Below, piece after piece: positions 17,663 through 27,092 of a stretch of 64,000 bases of DNA (the stretch's first letter is position 1; each line of letters opens with the position of its first letter). The stretch spans positions 50,097 through 114,096 of the forward strand of contig NZ_JASDDG010000006.1 in the NCBI RefSeq assembly GCF_030407495.1, in the 5' to 3' direction. Made by a program: the position numbers and the translations under genes. Below the pieces are notes generated by a model, which did not search any database, was not told the origin of the DNA, and saw only the letters and a list, made by a program, of their open reading frames with translations. Source of the stretch: Arthrobacter sp. APC 3897 (lineage in GTDB: Bacteria; Actinomycetota; Actinomycetes; Actinomycetales; Micrococcaceae).

Positions 17663-18553
17663 TCAGTTCGGAATCCGCTCCGTCAGCCAGTTCAGGATGT
17701 CCGGCCAGAGTTTGTCCTTCATCGCGCGCCGAAAGAAACCCATGTGTCCGATGGCGGGAACTCCCGCATCTCCGGGGGTGCAGCTGAGGAGTTGGACGCG
17801 GGCGTTCACCAAATGGCCGAAGAACGGGGCAAGCTGGGCGGGCGTGGCCCACAGATCGTCGCTGAGTCCGACGGCGAGGACATCGGTCCTTACCCCGGCG
17901 GCCCGTTCGGCAGCGCGCATCCCGGGGTCATCGAAAAAGTACCCGGGCTTGCGGGACCAGCGGCTCCACTCCAGCACCGCGGTGCCGGGCATGTCCTCCC
18001 CCAGCCCCAGCCGCCGTGCCGGAGCGAAGCCCAGCAGCCGTGCGCACATCGGTCCAATGAAACGCAGCACCAGCGTCACCCGGATCCGTTCCCTGCGGAC
18101 TTCGACGGCGCGCGTGACGCCGCCGTGCGAGCCCACGGCCACAAAGCCGGCCAACTTCCCGGTTCCGCTGCCAAGGACCAGGGACTGTCCGCCGAGCGAG
18201 TGCCCGACGGCGAACTGCGGCAGACCGGAAAAGCGGGCGGCCATCCACTCGGCCGCCGCCGGGACGTCCTGTTCCATCCAGTCCCGCATCCGCAGGTTCC
18301 GGTACTGCTTGGGGCTTCCGGAGGTGCCGATTCCGCGGTAGTCGTAGGTGAGGACTGCGCATCCGTTCTCACACAGGTACTCGGCAAAGCCGGTGTACAG
18401 CCGTTGCGCAACCGCCGTCGCAGAGTGGATCACCACAGCGGCAAGGGGTGCCCCCTCGGACGGCGTGCGCAGGATGCCGGTCACCGATCCCCCGGCGGCC
18501 ACGGGAATGGTGAGCTGCTCGGCGGCGGCCGGGAACGCATTCTTGTTGGGCAT
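17663..18553 (-). CDS. Alpha/beta hydrolase
   Basis: 296 aa from ATG 18553. Motifs in order: strand and oxyanion region AVVIHSATAVAQRLY, TYDYRGIGTSG, nucleophile elbow VGHSLGGQS, an Asp in AVGLSDDLWATP and a His in AIGHMGFF. It resembles the YheT/'serine aminopeptidase-like' hydrolases that act on acyl esters. A TATATT box lies six bases upstream of the ATG. The frame extends 11 codons further upstream, but the ATG and box favour the shorter form. It diverges from the LtrA gene. Confidence 0.85.
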   Translation of the reverse strand: MPNKNAFPAAAEQLTIPVAAGGSVTGILRTPSEGAPLAAVVIHSATAVAQRLYTGFAEYLCENGCAVLTYDYRGIGTSGSPKQYRNLRMRDWMEQDVPAAAEWMAARFSGLPQFAVGHSLGGQSLVLGSGTGKLAGFVAVGSHGGVTRAVEVRRERIRVTLVLRFIGPMCARLLGFAPARRLGLGEDMPGTAVLEWSRWSRKPGYFFDDPGMRAAERAAGVRTDVLAVGLSDDLWATPAQLAPFFGHLVNARVQLLSCTPGDAGVPAIGHMGFFRRAMKDKLWPDILNWLTERIPN

Positions 18554-18559
18554 GCGATC

Positions 18560-18565
18560 AATATA
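18560..18565 (-). promoter_or_regulatory. Candidate -10 box of the alpha/beta hydrolase gene
   Basis: On the minus strand TATATT ends six bases before the ATG at 18553, suggesting a leaderless transcript. Confidence 0.45.
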
Positions 18566-18681
18566 CGCACGGGTGCGGCAGCCCACAGTCTTAGCGGGGA
18601 ATCTTCGGAGTGGTCAATCGGCAGCAGAACCTGCCGCGGCGGGCCCTTCTGGCAGCGGCGAACGGCTCCTATCGTGGAGGC

Positions 18682-19902
18682 ATGCCGCATTTGCCGCGCC
18701 GGAGGCTCCCGGCGGCCCATATCTCGGATGAGTCCCACCGGGTCACCACCTTTGAACTGTTTTTTGACCTCATGTTCGTGTTCGCATTTACCCAGGTCAC
18801 CGGGTTCATGGTGCATGAGCATTCCTTCCCTGGGGTGCTGCAGGGGATGGTCATCCTGGTTCTGCTCTGGTGGTCCTGGGCTCCCTTTTCCTGGCTCGCG
18901 AACCAGGCCCATGCGGATGCCGGCCTGATGCGCTTTGGACTGGCCGCCGTCATGGTGGCAGTCTTCATGGCCGCGCTGGCCATTCCGGAGGCGTTTGATG
19001 ATCTCCGCGGCGGACTCGACGGCCCGGTGGTGCTCGCCCTGACGTACGCGGCGGTGCGGCTCCTCCATCTGGGGCTGTACGTCTACGCCGCCGGCAACGA
19101 CCGGCCGCTGCAGCGCCAGATCGGCAAGCTCACCGTTACAGCGGTACTTGGAGCAACCCTGGTTCTGGCCGGGGCACTGCTGGGCGGACCCGCCCAAACC
19201 TGGTTGTGGCTGGCCGGCATGGTGCTGGACACCGTGCTCACTTTCCTGATTTCCCGGCACGGCAACTGGCGGATCCACTCCGCGGCGCACTGGACCGAAC
19301 GGTACGGGCTGGTGGTGATTCTGGCGCTCGGCGAATCCATCGTTGCCATCGGCGTCGGTGCTTCCGAGGTGCCGGTGAGTATTCCGGTGCTGGCCGGAGC
19401 GGCGGCGGGCATCTGCCTGTCGATTGGACTCTGGTGGATCTACTTCGATGTCACGGCCATCGCCGCAGAACACCATTTTGCCGCCCTGCGCGGCTCCGCC
19501 CGCTCTTCTGCCGCTGTCGAGGCTTACACGTACCTGCATCTGCCCCTGGTTGCCGGAATTGTCCTCACTGCGGTGGGAGTGGAAGACGCCCTGGCACATG
19601 TGGAGGACGGCAAGGCCCTGAGCGTCCTTGGAGTGTTCACCCTGTTTGCCGGCCCCGCGCTGTATGTGCTCAGCAGTGCTGCCTTCCGGCGGCGGATGGG
19701 CGGGGGCTGGGAGAAGTGGCGCCTCGGGACGGCCGCCCTGCTCCTGGCGGTGCCGGCCGCTCGTCCCCCGCTCAGCCCCCTGACAGCACTCCTGCTGGTC
19801 ACCGCCCTCACCGCCGCACTGGTGGCCGTGGAAAGCCTGCACTATGCCGGGGACAGGCGGCGAATCAGAGGCATGGACGCGGCAGGGGCCGGGGAATCAT
19901 GA
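18682..19902 (+). CDS. Low temperature requirement protein A (LtrA) family membrane protein
   Basis: 406 aa. ATG 18682 follows the ribosome-binding site GTGGAGG. The LtrA signature VTTFELFFDLMFVFAFTQVT is near residue 20, followed by about ten hydrophobic segments including WSWAPFSWLANQ and ERYGLVVILALGESIVAIGVG. Named for a Listeria gene needed for growth in the cold; the molecular activity is unknown. Its TGA stop overlaps the ATG of the next gene (ATGA), so the two are translationally coupled. Confidence 0.88.
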   Translation: MPHLPRRRLPAAHISDESHRVTTFELFFDLMFVFAFTQVTGFMVHEHSFPGVLQGMVILVLLWWSWAPFSWLANQAHADAGLMRFGLAAVMVAVFMAALAIPEAFDDLRGGLDGPVVLALTYAAVRLLHLGLYVYAAGNDRPLQRQIGKLTVTAVLGATLVLAGALLGGPAQTWLWLAGMVLDTVLTFLISRHGNWRIHSAAHWTERYGLVVILALGESIVAIGVGASEVPVSIPVLAGAAAGICLSIGLWWIYFDVTAIAAEHHFAALRGSARSSAAVEAYTYLHLPLVAGIVLTAVGVEDALAHVEDGKALSVLGVFTLFAGPALYVLSSAAFRRRMGGGWEKWRLGTAALLLAVPAARPPLSPLTALLLVTALTAALVAVESLHYAGDRRRIRGMDAAGAGES

Positions 19903-20642
19903 CGCCCGCTTCGGAATGGAACGCCGGTCCGGACCGGACCGCGTCGGCGGCGGTGCCTGTGTCGCTGCCCTTCACCGGGAAATGGAAGGTGGAGAACAGT
20001 CCGCTGCGCCGGGTCCCCAGTCACGGCACCCATCTGCTCGGCAGCACCTACGCCATCGATTTTGTGGGCGTGGACGACGCCGGGCGAACAGCTCCCGCCG
20101 TCACGTGGCGGACGGCGCTCGCCACGGAGCCGCCCGAGCTGTTTTTCGCTTTCGGCCGCCCAGTCCTCGCCCCGGTCAGCGGCGGCGTTGTGGCAGTGCA
20201 TGACGGAGAATCCGACCACGAAGCCCGCCGTTCCCGGCTGGCCCTGATCCCTTACCTGCTGGGACAGCCCGCCCGGCTGCGGAGTGGAATTGGGGCCATC
20301 GGCGGCAACTACGTCCTCATTGCCAGGCCCGGCGGCGGCGCGGTGGTGGGGGTGATGCACCTGCGGTCCGGTTCGCTCCGGGTGCGCCCGGGACAGCAAA
20401 TCCGCGAAGGCGAACAGATCGGTGAGTGCGGCAACTCCGGCAATTCCACCCAGCCGCACGTGCATGTGCAGGCCATGGACCGGGCGGATCCGTGGACCGC
20501 CCGCGGCCTGCCGCTGGTTTTCCGTTCCTTCTCTGAAAAGCCGGCCGGCGGCACCGCGTTCCTTGCCCGCCGCACAACACTGCCCCGGGAGGCCTCCATT
20601 GTGGAAGCTTCCCGGGGCAGCGGTGACGAGGTCCGGAGCTAG
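19899..20642 (+). CDS. M23/LytM-type peptidase domain protein without signal peptide
   Basis: 247 aa. The M23 metallopeptidase core shows the zinc ligands as an N-terminal His (PSHGTHLLGSTYAIDF, with Asp54) and a C-terminal HxH in QPHVHVQ, preceded by RVRPGQQIREGEQIGECGNSGNST. A large insertion (about 60-150) is present. There is no export signal, so the protein is probably cytoplasmic, unlike the cell-wall endopeptidases of this family. The start overlaps the LtrA stop. The stop overlaps the stop of the MFS gene (CTAG). A strong inverted repeat is built into the last codons. Confidence 0.85.
   Translation: MTPASEWNAGPDRTASAAVPVSLPFTGKWKVENSPLRRVPSHGTHLLGSTYAIDFVGVDDAGRTAPAVTWRTALATEPPELFFAFGRPVLAPVSGGVVAVHDGESDHEARRSRLALIPYLLGQPARLRSGIGAIGGNYVLIARPGGGAVVGVMHLRSGSLRVRPGQQIREGEQIGECGNSGNSTQPHVHVQAMDRADPWTARGLPLVFRSFSEKPAGGTAFLARRTTLPREASIVEASRGSGDEVRS
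20580..20620. terminator. Hairpin inside the 3' coding end of the M23 gene
   Basis: Perfect 11-base arms CTGCCCCGGGA (20580-20590) and its complement (20610-20620) around a 19-base loop. It sits 20 bases before two overlapping convergent stops, so it could act as a terminator for both strands. No T-run follows on either side. Confidence 0.55.
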
Positions 20643-22087
20643 ACGCGCGTGCCCGTACCTGCCGAAGAACCGGCCATGGCGTCATCGGTGGACACACCGC
20701 GCCGCTTGTCGAAGATGGTGGCTCCAACTTCCTGCTCGGCCTGGTTGCGGATACTCAGGTCGATCCCGGGCCGGTCGCGCAGCATCATGGTGGCCGCTGC
20801 CGCCAGTACGATCATGACCAACAGGTAGGCGGAGACCGCCGTCGTCGAACCGGTGGCCTTGACCAGGGCGGACGCAATGGTGGGCGCGAAGGCACCGCCA
20901 ATGATGGCGCCCACAGCGTAGGAAACGGAGACGCCGGAGAAGCGGATGGAGGCCGGGAAAATCTCGCTGTACCACGCTGCCTGCGGGCCGTAGGTCAGGC
21001 CGAGGCCAACCGTGAACAGGGCCAGTCCCAGGAACAGGATCCAGATGTCCCCGGAGTTGATGAGCCAGAACAGCGGGAACACCGTCAGTGCCAGGCACGC
21101 GAACCCAATCAGGTAGGTGTTCTTCCGGCCGATCTTGTCCGCCATGAAGCCGCTGATCAGGGTGAACAGGAACCACAGGGCCGCGGAGCCGGAGACGGCC
21201 AGCAGCACGTCGGTGCGGTCCAGGGCAACCGGGCCGTCCGGGTTGGTGGAGTAGTTCAGGATGAACCCGCCGGTGGTCATGTAACCCGCGGCGCTGTTGC
21301 CGGCGAACACCAGGGCAGCGAGGATGACCAGCTTCCAGTGGTTCCGGAACAGTTCCACGATGGGCATCTGGGTCTGCTTTTTCTTTTCCGCGATTTCCTC
21401 GAAAACGGGGCTTTCGCTCACGGACATCCGGACCAGGAAGCCCACCACAATGAGCACGATGCTCAGCAGGAACGGTACGCGCCAGCCCCACTCCACAAAC
21501 GCGTCACCGGGAGAGATGACACCGGTCATCAGCGCCGTAACGCCGGAGGCCAGCAGCATGCCCAGCGGCACACCGAGCTGCGGGAAGGAGCCGAAGAGTC
21601 CGCGCTTGTTCCGCGGGGCGTGTTCCACGGACATCAGGACCGCACCGCCCCATTCGCCGCCGGCGGAGATGCCCTGGATGATGCGCAGGAGCACCAGCAG
21701 GATGGGCGCCCAGATGCCGGCGGTGGCGTGGGTGGGCAGCAGGCCGATCAGCGTGGTGGCACCGCCCATGAGCAGCAGGGTCAGGACCAGCATGGCCTTG
21801 CGGCCGATCTTGTCTCCGTAATGACCGGCCAGGAACGCGCCGAGCGGGCGGAACAGGAAGCTCAGGCCCACCGAGGCGAAGGTGACCAGCGTGGCGAATT
21901 CCTCTCCGGCCGGCTTGAAGAAGAGCTGGGAGAAAACCAGCCCTGCTGCCGTGGCGTAGATGAAGAAGTCATACCATTCGACGGTTGTGCCGATCAGGGT
22001 GGCTACGGCCACTCTGCGGGTGTCTTGCGTGGGTTTTCCGGGTTTTGCTCCGCCGGCGCGTGGGCCGGCTTTCGCGCTTGTTGCCAT
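20639..22087 (-). CDS. MHS-family MFS transporter, last gene of the hpa operon
   Basis: 482 aa with twelve predicted membrane segments. MHS features: TTVEWYDFFIYATAAGLVF in the first helix, the loop motif GHYGDKIGRKAML, and QGISAGGEWGGAVLM in helix 5. MHS members symport organic acids or betaines with protons. Position at the end of the homoprotocatechuate operon (13 bases after the aldolase gene) suggests uptake of 3,4-dihydroxyphenylacetate or a related aromatic acid (inference). ATG 22087 with an AAGGATC ribosome-binding site. Confidence 0.88.
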   Translation of the reverse strand: MATSAKAGPRAGGAKPGKPTQDTRRVAVATLIGTTVEWYDFFIYATAAGLVFSQLFFKPAGEEFATLVTFASVGLSFLFRPLGAFLAGHYGDKIGRKAMLVLTLLLMGGATTLIGLLPTHATAGIWAPILLVLLRIIQGISAGGEWGGAVLMSVEHAPRNKRGLFGSFPQLGVPLGMLLASGVTALMTGVISPGDAFVEWGWRVPFLLSIVLIVVGFLVRMSVSESPVFEEIAEKKKQTQMPIVELFRNHWKLVILAALVFAGNSAAGYMTTGGFILNYSTNPDGPVALDRTDVLLAVSGSAALWFLFTLISGFMADKIGRKNTYLIGFACLALTVFPLFWLINSGDIWILFLGLALFTVGLGLTYGPQAAWYSEIFPASIRFSGVSVSYAVGAIIGGAFAPTIASALVKATGSTTAVSAYLLVMIVLAAAATMMLRDRPGIDLSIRNQAEQEVGATIFDKRRGVSTDDAMAGSSAGTGTRV

Positions 22088-22100
22088 GGGGGATCCTTAT

Positions 22101-22907
22101 TCAGTAACTGGCGCGGGCGTCGTCGTCCGCGGATGAAACATAGGTGGCGGCCAGGGCCTCGCTGCCGCGGGCCAGAAGTGCGACGTCGGCGCCTACCAGG
22201 ATGAAGTCAACGCCGGCCGCGATGTAGCGCCGGGCGGTTGCCTCGGCGAATGCGTTCACGCCCACCGGTTTGCCGGCGGCTTTGATTTCGCGGATGCAGT
22301 GCTCGACGGCGGCCACCACGTCAGGGTGGTCCTGTTGGCCGAGATGGCCCATGGACGCGGCAAGGTCGGACGGGCCGATGAAGAGCCCGTCCACGCCGTC
22401 GACCTCGGCAATGGCCATCACGTTCTCCACGGCGGCTGCCGTCTCGATCTGCACCAGCAGCGTCAGGGTTTCCGCGGCGTTCTGCAGATACCCGTCGATC
22501 CGGTTCCAGCGGGATGCCCGGGCGAGGGCACTGCCCACGCCGCGGATGCCGTGCGGCGGATACTGTACGGCGCGGACCAGGTCAGCGGCCTGTTCCGGGG
22601 TGTCCACCATGGGAATGAGCAGGTTCTGCGCCCCCAGATCCAGATACTGCTTGATCAGCACGGGATCACCCGACGGCGGACGCACCACCGGGGCCACCGG
22701 ATAACCATGGACGGCCTGCAGCTGGGCGAGCAGGGATTCCAGCCCGTTGGGACTGTGTTCGGCGTCGAACAGCAGCCAGTCCAGGCCGGACCCGGCACAG
22801 ATCTCGGCGACCAGCTGGCTGCCGGAGCACACCCACATGCCGGTCTGGCGTCCGCCGGCGGCGAGCCGGGCGGCGAAAGATTCCTCTGGGGCTACTCGAA
22901 GCGGCAT
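22101..22907 (-). CDS. hpaI: 4-hydroxy-2-oxoheptanedioate aldolase
   Basis: 268 aa from ATG 22907. HpcH/HpaI class II aldolase: QTGMWVCSGSQLVAEICAGSGLD, metal and substrate motifs FDAEHSPNG, LIPMVDTPEQAADLVRAV, VQIETAAAVEN and VDGLFIGPSDLAASMGHLGQ. It cleaves 4-hydroxy-2-oxoheptanedioate to pyruvate and succinic semialdehyde, the last step of the homoprotocatechuate meta pathway. The start overlaps the end of the hydratase gene by 16 bases, indicating coupling. The frame extends upstream to 22964 but only through overlap. Confidence 0.92.
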   Translation of the reverse strand: MPLRVAPEESFAARLAAGGRQTGMWVCSGSQLVAEICAGSGLDWLLFDAEHSPNGLESLLAQLQAVHGYPVAPVVRPPSGDPVLIKQYLDLGAQNLLIPMVDTPEQAADLVRAVQYPPHGIRGVGSALARASRWNRIDGYLQNAAETLTLLVQIETAAAVENVMAIAEVDGVDGLFIGPSDLAASMGHLGQQDHPDVVAAVEHCIREIKAAGKPVGVNAFAEATARRYIAAGVDFILVGADVALLARGSEALAATYVSSADDDARASY

Positions 22908-23677
22908 GTGATGGTTCCCAACGGTCCGTAGTCGGCAAGCACGGTGTCGCCCTTGTAGACCCACATGGGCCGGGTGAAGGAGCCGGCAAGGATGATCTCC
23001 CCTGCCTCCAGCGAGGTCTGGTGCGCGGCCAGTTTGTTCGCCAGCCAGTACACTCCGGCGGCCGGGTGGTTCAGCACTCCGGCCGCGACTCCGGTCTCCT
23101 CGATGCCCTGGTTGCGGTAGAGCAGGGCGGAGACCCAGCGCAGGTCAACGTCGGAGGCCTTCACCGGGTTTCCGCCCACCACCATGGCGCCCATCGCGGC
23201 GTTGTCCGCGATGGTGTCCACGATGGTCCGGCCTTCCATCTCGATCCGGGAATCCAGGATTTCCAGGGCGGGAACCACGTAGTCCGTGGCGTCCAGGACG
23301 TCGAAGATGGTGCAGTGCGGGCCGGCCAGCGGTTTGCCCAGCACAAAGGCCAGTTCCACCTCAATCCGGGGATGGGTGTATTCATCCCACTGCACGGTGC
23401 AGCCGTTTTCCAGCACCATGTCATCGAGGATGACGCCGTAATCCGGTTCGGTGATGCCGGTGGCGGCCTGCATCGCCTTGGAGGTCAGGCCGATCTTGTG
23501 CCCGGCAAGCCGGCGGCCGGAGGCCAGCAGCCGGTCCGCCCAGAGGTTCTGCACCGCGTAGGAATCCGCGATGGTCATCTCGGGATAACGGGCGGTCAGC
23601 CGCGGAACCGGGGTCCGGGTCCGCTTGGCTTCGACCAGCTCATCGGCCACCGCCTGGAGGGTTGATTTATCTAGCAC
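22892..23677 (-). CDS. hpaH: 2-oxohept-4-ene-1,7-dioate hydratase
   Basis: 261 aa, FAH-superfamily hydratase. Features are ADSYAVQNLWADRLLASG, GHKIGLTSKAMQAATGI, PDYGVILDDMVLENG, the metal-binding segment PRIEVELAFVLGKPL, and the closing AGSFTRPMWVYKGDTV. It adds water to 2-oxohept-4-ene-1,7-dioate to give the aldolase substrate. Length is typical. It lies 30 bases after the dioxygenase gene and overlaps the aldolase gene. Confidence 0.92.
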   Translation of the reverse strand: MLDKSTLQAVADELVEAKRTRTPVPRLTARYPEMTIADSYAVQNLWADRLLASGRRLAGHKIGLTSKAMQAATGITEPDYGVILDDMVLENGCTVQWDEYTHPRIEVELAFVLGKPLAGPHCTIFDVLDATDYVVPALEILDSRIEMEGRTIVDTIADNAAMGAMVVGGNPVKASDVDLRWVSALLYRNQGIEETGVAAGVLNHPAAGVYWLANKLAAHQTSLEAGEIILAGSFTRPMWVYKGDTVLADYGPLGTITCRFE

Positions 23678-23707
23678 CGCACTACTTTCTGGTTGGAGTG
23701 AGCCTGC

Positions 23708-24793
23708 TTAGAGCTGCGAGCCGACCTTGTAATCGGTCTCGTCGCCGCGGGTGTAGGAGAAGCCGTCCGCGCCCACGGTCACTTCCATTTCCGAGGAATC
23801 GGTGCGGGCCACCAGCGGCTGCGGGTTGCCGTCCAGGTCCAGGACCAGGGAGGCCTCGGTGTACCAGGACGGAACCACGGGGTTGCCCCACCAGTCGCGG
23901 CGCTGGTTGTCGTGGACGTCCCAGGTGATGGTGGGGTTGTCCGGGTCGCCGGTGTAGTAGTCCTGCGTGTAGATCTCGATGCGGTGGTCATCCGGGTCCA
24001 GGATGTAGAGGTAGAACGCGTTGGAGACGCCGTGGCGGCCTGGTCCGCGCTCAATCCGGTCGGAGATGCGCAGGGCGCCCATCTTGTCGCAGATCTGGAT
24101 GATGTTGTGCTTCTCGTGCGTGGCGAAGGCAACGTGGTGCATGCGCGGGCCGTCGCCGCCGGTGAGCGCGGTGTCATGGACGGTGTCCTTGCGGTGCATC
24201 CAGGCGGCGTAGGTGACGCCGTCGGAATCCTTGATGTCCTCGGAGACACGGAAGCCCAGGTCCTCCAGGTAGGCGCGGCCGCGGGGAACGTCGGGGGTGA
24301 CCTGGTTGAAGTGGTCCAGGCGCACCAGCTCGCCGGCGGAGTACAGGTCATAGCGCTGGGTCAGGCGCTCCACATGGTCCACGTGGTAGAAGAATTCGTA
24401 GGGGAAGCCCAGCGGATCCTCCACGCGGACCGAGTCACCCACACCCTTGGTGAAGCCCTCGGCCCGGCGTTCGGTGCGGCAGCCCATTTCCTTGTAGTAG
24501 GCCTCTGCCACGTCCACGTCTTCGGGGGTGCGCACGCGGTAGGCGAAGGACGCGACGGCGGCGACGGGTCCCTTGCGCAGCACCAGGTTGTGGTGGATGA
24601 ACTCCTCGAGGGAACGCAGATAAATGGCGTTCTCATCTTCCTCGGTCACGTGCAGGCCCAGGACGTCCACGTAGAACTCGCGGGACTTGGCCAGGTCGGT
24701 GACCACGAGCTCCATGTAGGCGCAGCGGATAATGTCCGGGGGCTGGATGGACGGCGTGGGGATCGGGTTGGGGTTGATGGCTGAAACGCTCAT
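23708..24793 (-). CDS. hpaD: Homoprotocatechuate (3,4-dihydroxyphenylacetate) 2,3-dioxygenase
   Basis: 361 aa from ATG 24793, preceded by AAGGAG. Type I extradiol dioxygenase with two vicinal-oxygen-chelate modules. The residues that match the metal ligands of the Arthrobacter MndD / Brevibacterium HPCD enzymes are His161 (RLDHFNQVTPD), His220 (MHHVAFATHEK) and Glu273 (RIEIYTQ), and the acid-base His is His206 (TVHDTAL). MndD uses manganese and HPCD uses iron; the sequence alone does not decide between them here. The enzyme opens the ring of homoprotocatechuate to 5-carboxymethyl-2-hydroxymuconate semialdehyde. A TTG seven codons upstream would swallow the ribosome-binding site, so I reject it. 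Confidence 0.95.
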   Translation of the reverse strand: MSVSAINPNPIPTPSIQPPDIIRCAYMELVVTDLAKSREFYVDVLGLHVTEEDENAIYLRSLEEFIHHNLVLRKGPVAAVASFAYRVRTPEDVDVAEAYYKEMGCRTERRAEGFTKGVGDSVRVEDPLGFPYEFFYHVDHVERLTQRYDLYSAGELVRLDHFNQVTPDVPRGRAYLEDLGFRVSEDIKDSDGVTYAAWMHRKDTVHDTALTGGDGPRMHHVAFATHEKHNIIQICDKMGALRISDRIERGPGRHGVSNAFYLYILDPDDHRIEIYTQDYYTGDPDNPTITWDVHDNQRRDWWGNPVVPSWYTEASLVLDLDGNPQPLVARTDSSEMEVTVGADGFSYTRGDETDYKVGSQL

Positions 24794-24838
24794 GGTGTTG
24801 TTGCTCCTTTGCAAGAAATGTGGGGAAGAGTTCGGAAC

Positions 24839-26356
<1,518 letters not shown>

Positions 26357-26399
26357 GGGTTTTCCTCTTTCTGCGTTGAAAGTTCTTGGTGGTTCTGGA

Positions 26400-27092
26400 T
26401 CAGATGGGTGACGGGGGCTGGCTTTTTTGGGCCAGGAAGGCGTTGAGCGTGTTGGTGCGGTGCGCGCGGGCGGCGTGCTCGACGTCGGACGCCGGGGCGC
26501 CGGATTCGATCAGGTTCAGCAGGTTCTCGTGTTCTTCCACCGAGGCGTGAGCCCGGCCCGGCACGTACCCGAAGGTGGAGGTGCGCATCCGGGCCAGCCG
26601 TGTCCATCCCCGGTGGACGAGGTCCAGGATGTGCGGGTTGGGGCAGGGCCCGTACAGCAGGGCGTGGAACTCGGTGTTCAGCTGGGTGAACCGGATTGGA
26701 TCGAAGTCCGCCAGCACCTCGCGCATCCGCTTGTTCAGGTCCCGGGCCTGCGCCAGTTCCTCCGCGCCGATGCCCGGAGCGGCCAGCGCAGTGGCCGCAC
26801 CCTCGATGATGCTGAGGGTCTGCATGGTGTGCAGGTAGAGATCCGGGTCAATGCCGGCCACCGTGGCACCGACGTTGTGCTCGAAGTTCACCAGTCCTTC
26901 GGCTTCGAGCCGGCGGATGGCTTCGCGCACAGGGACCACGCTGAACCCCATGTCGGTGGCGATGCTGCTGAGCACCAGGCGGTATCCTGGGCTCATTGCG
27001 CCGCCCAGGATGCGGTCCTTGAGCTGGGCGTAGGCCTGCTCCGACTTGGAACCGGTGCCTGCTTCCGTGCTGCTGCTGGACGCGGTGCTCAC
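26400..27092 (-). CDS. GntR/FCD-family regulator of the hpa operon
   Basis: 230 aa from GTG 27092. N-terminal winged helix (SEQAYAQLKDRILGGAMSPGYRLVLSSIA, recognition region FSVVPVREAIRRLEAEGLV) followed by an all-helical FCD ligand-binding domain containing the FTQLNTEFHALLYG region. The GTG overlaps the stop of the upstream fusion gene (GTGA), so it is translationally coupled and autoregulated as part of the operon. The likely ligand is homoprotocatechuate or a pathway intermediate (inference). The candidate operator is the inverted repeat at 28582-28593. Confidence 0.88.
   Translation of the reverse strand: MSTASSSSTEAGTGSKSEQAYAQLKDRILGGAMSPGYRLVLSSIATDMGFSVVPVREAIRRLEAEGLVNFEHNVGATVAGIDPDLYLHTMQTLSIIEGAATALAAPGIGAEELAQARDLNKRMREVLADFDPIRFTQLNTEFHALLYGPCPNPHILDLVHRGWTRLARMRTSTFGYVPGRAHASVEEHENLLNLIESGAPASDVEHAARAHRTNTLNAFLAQKSQPPSPI

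Noticed and set aside
18481..19842. 453-codon minus-strand frame opposite LtrA
   Set aside because: Gln/His/Gly-rich translation with no motif; the plus strand has a clear LtrA signature.
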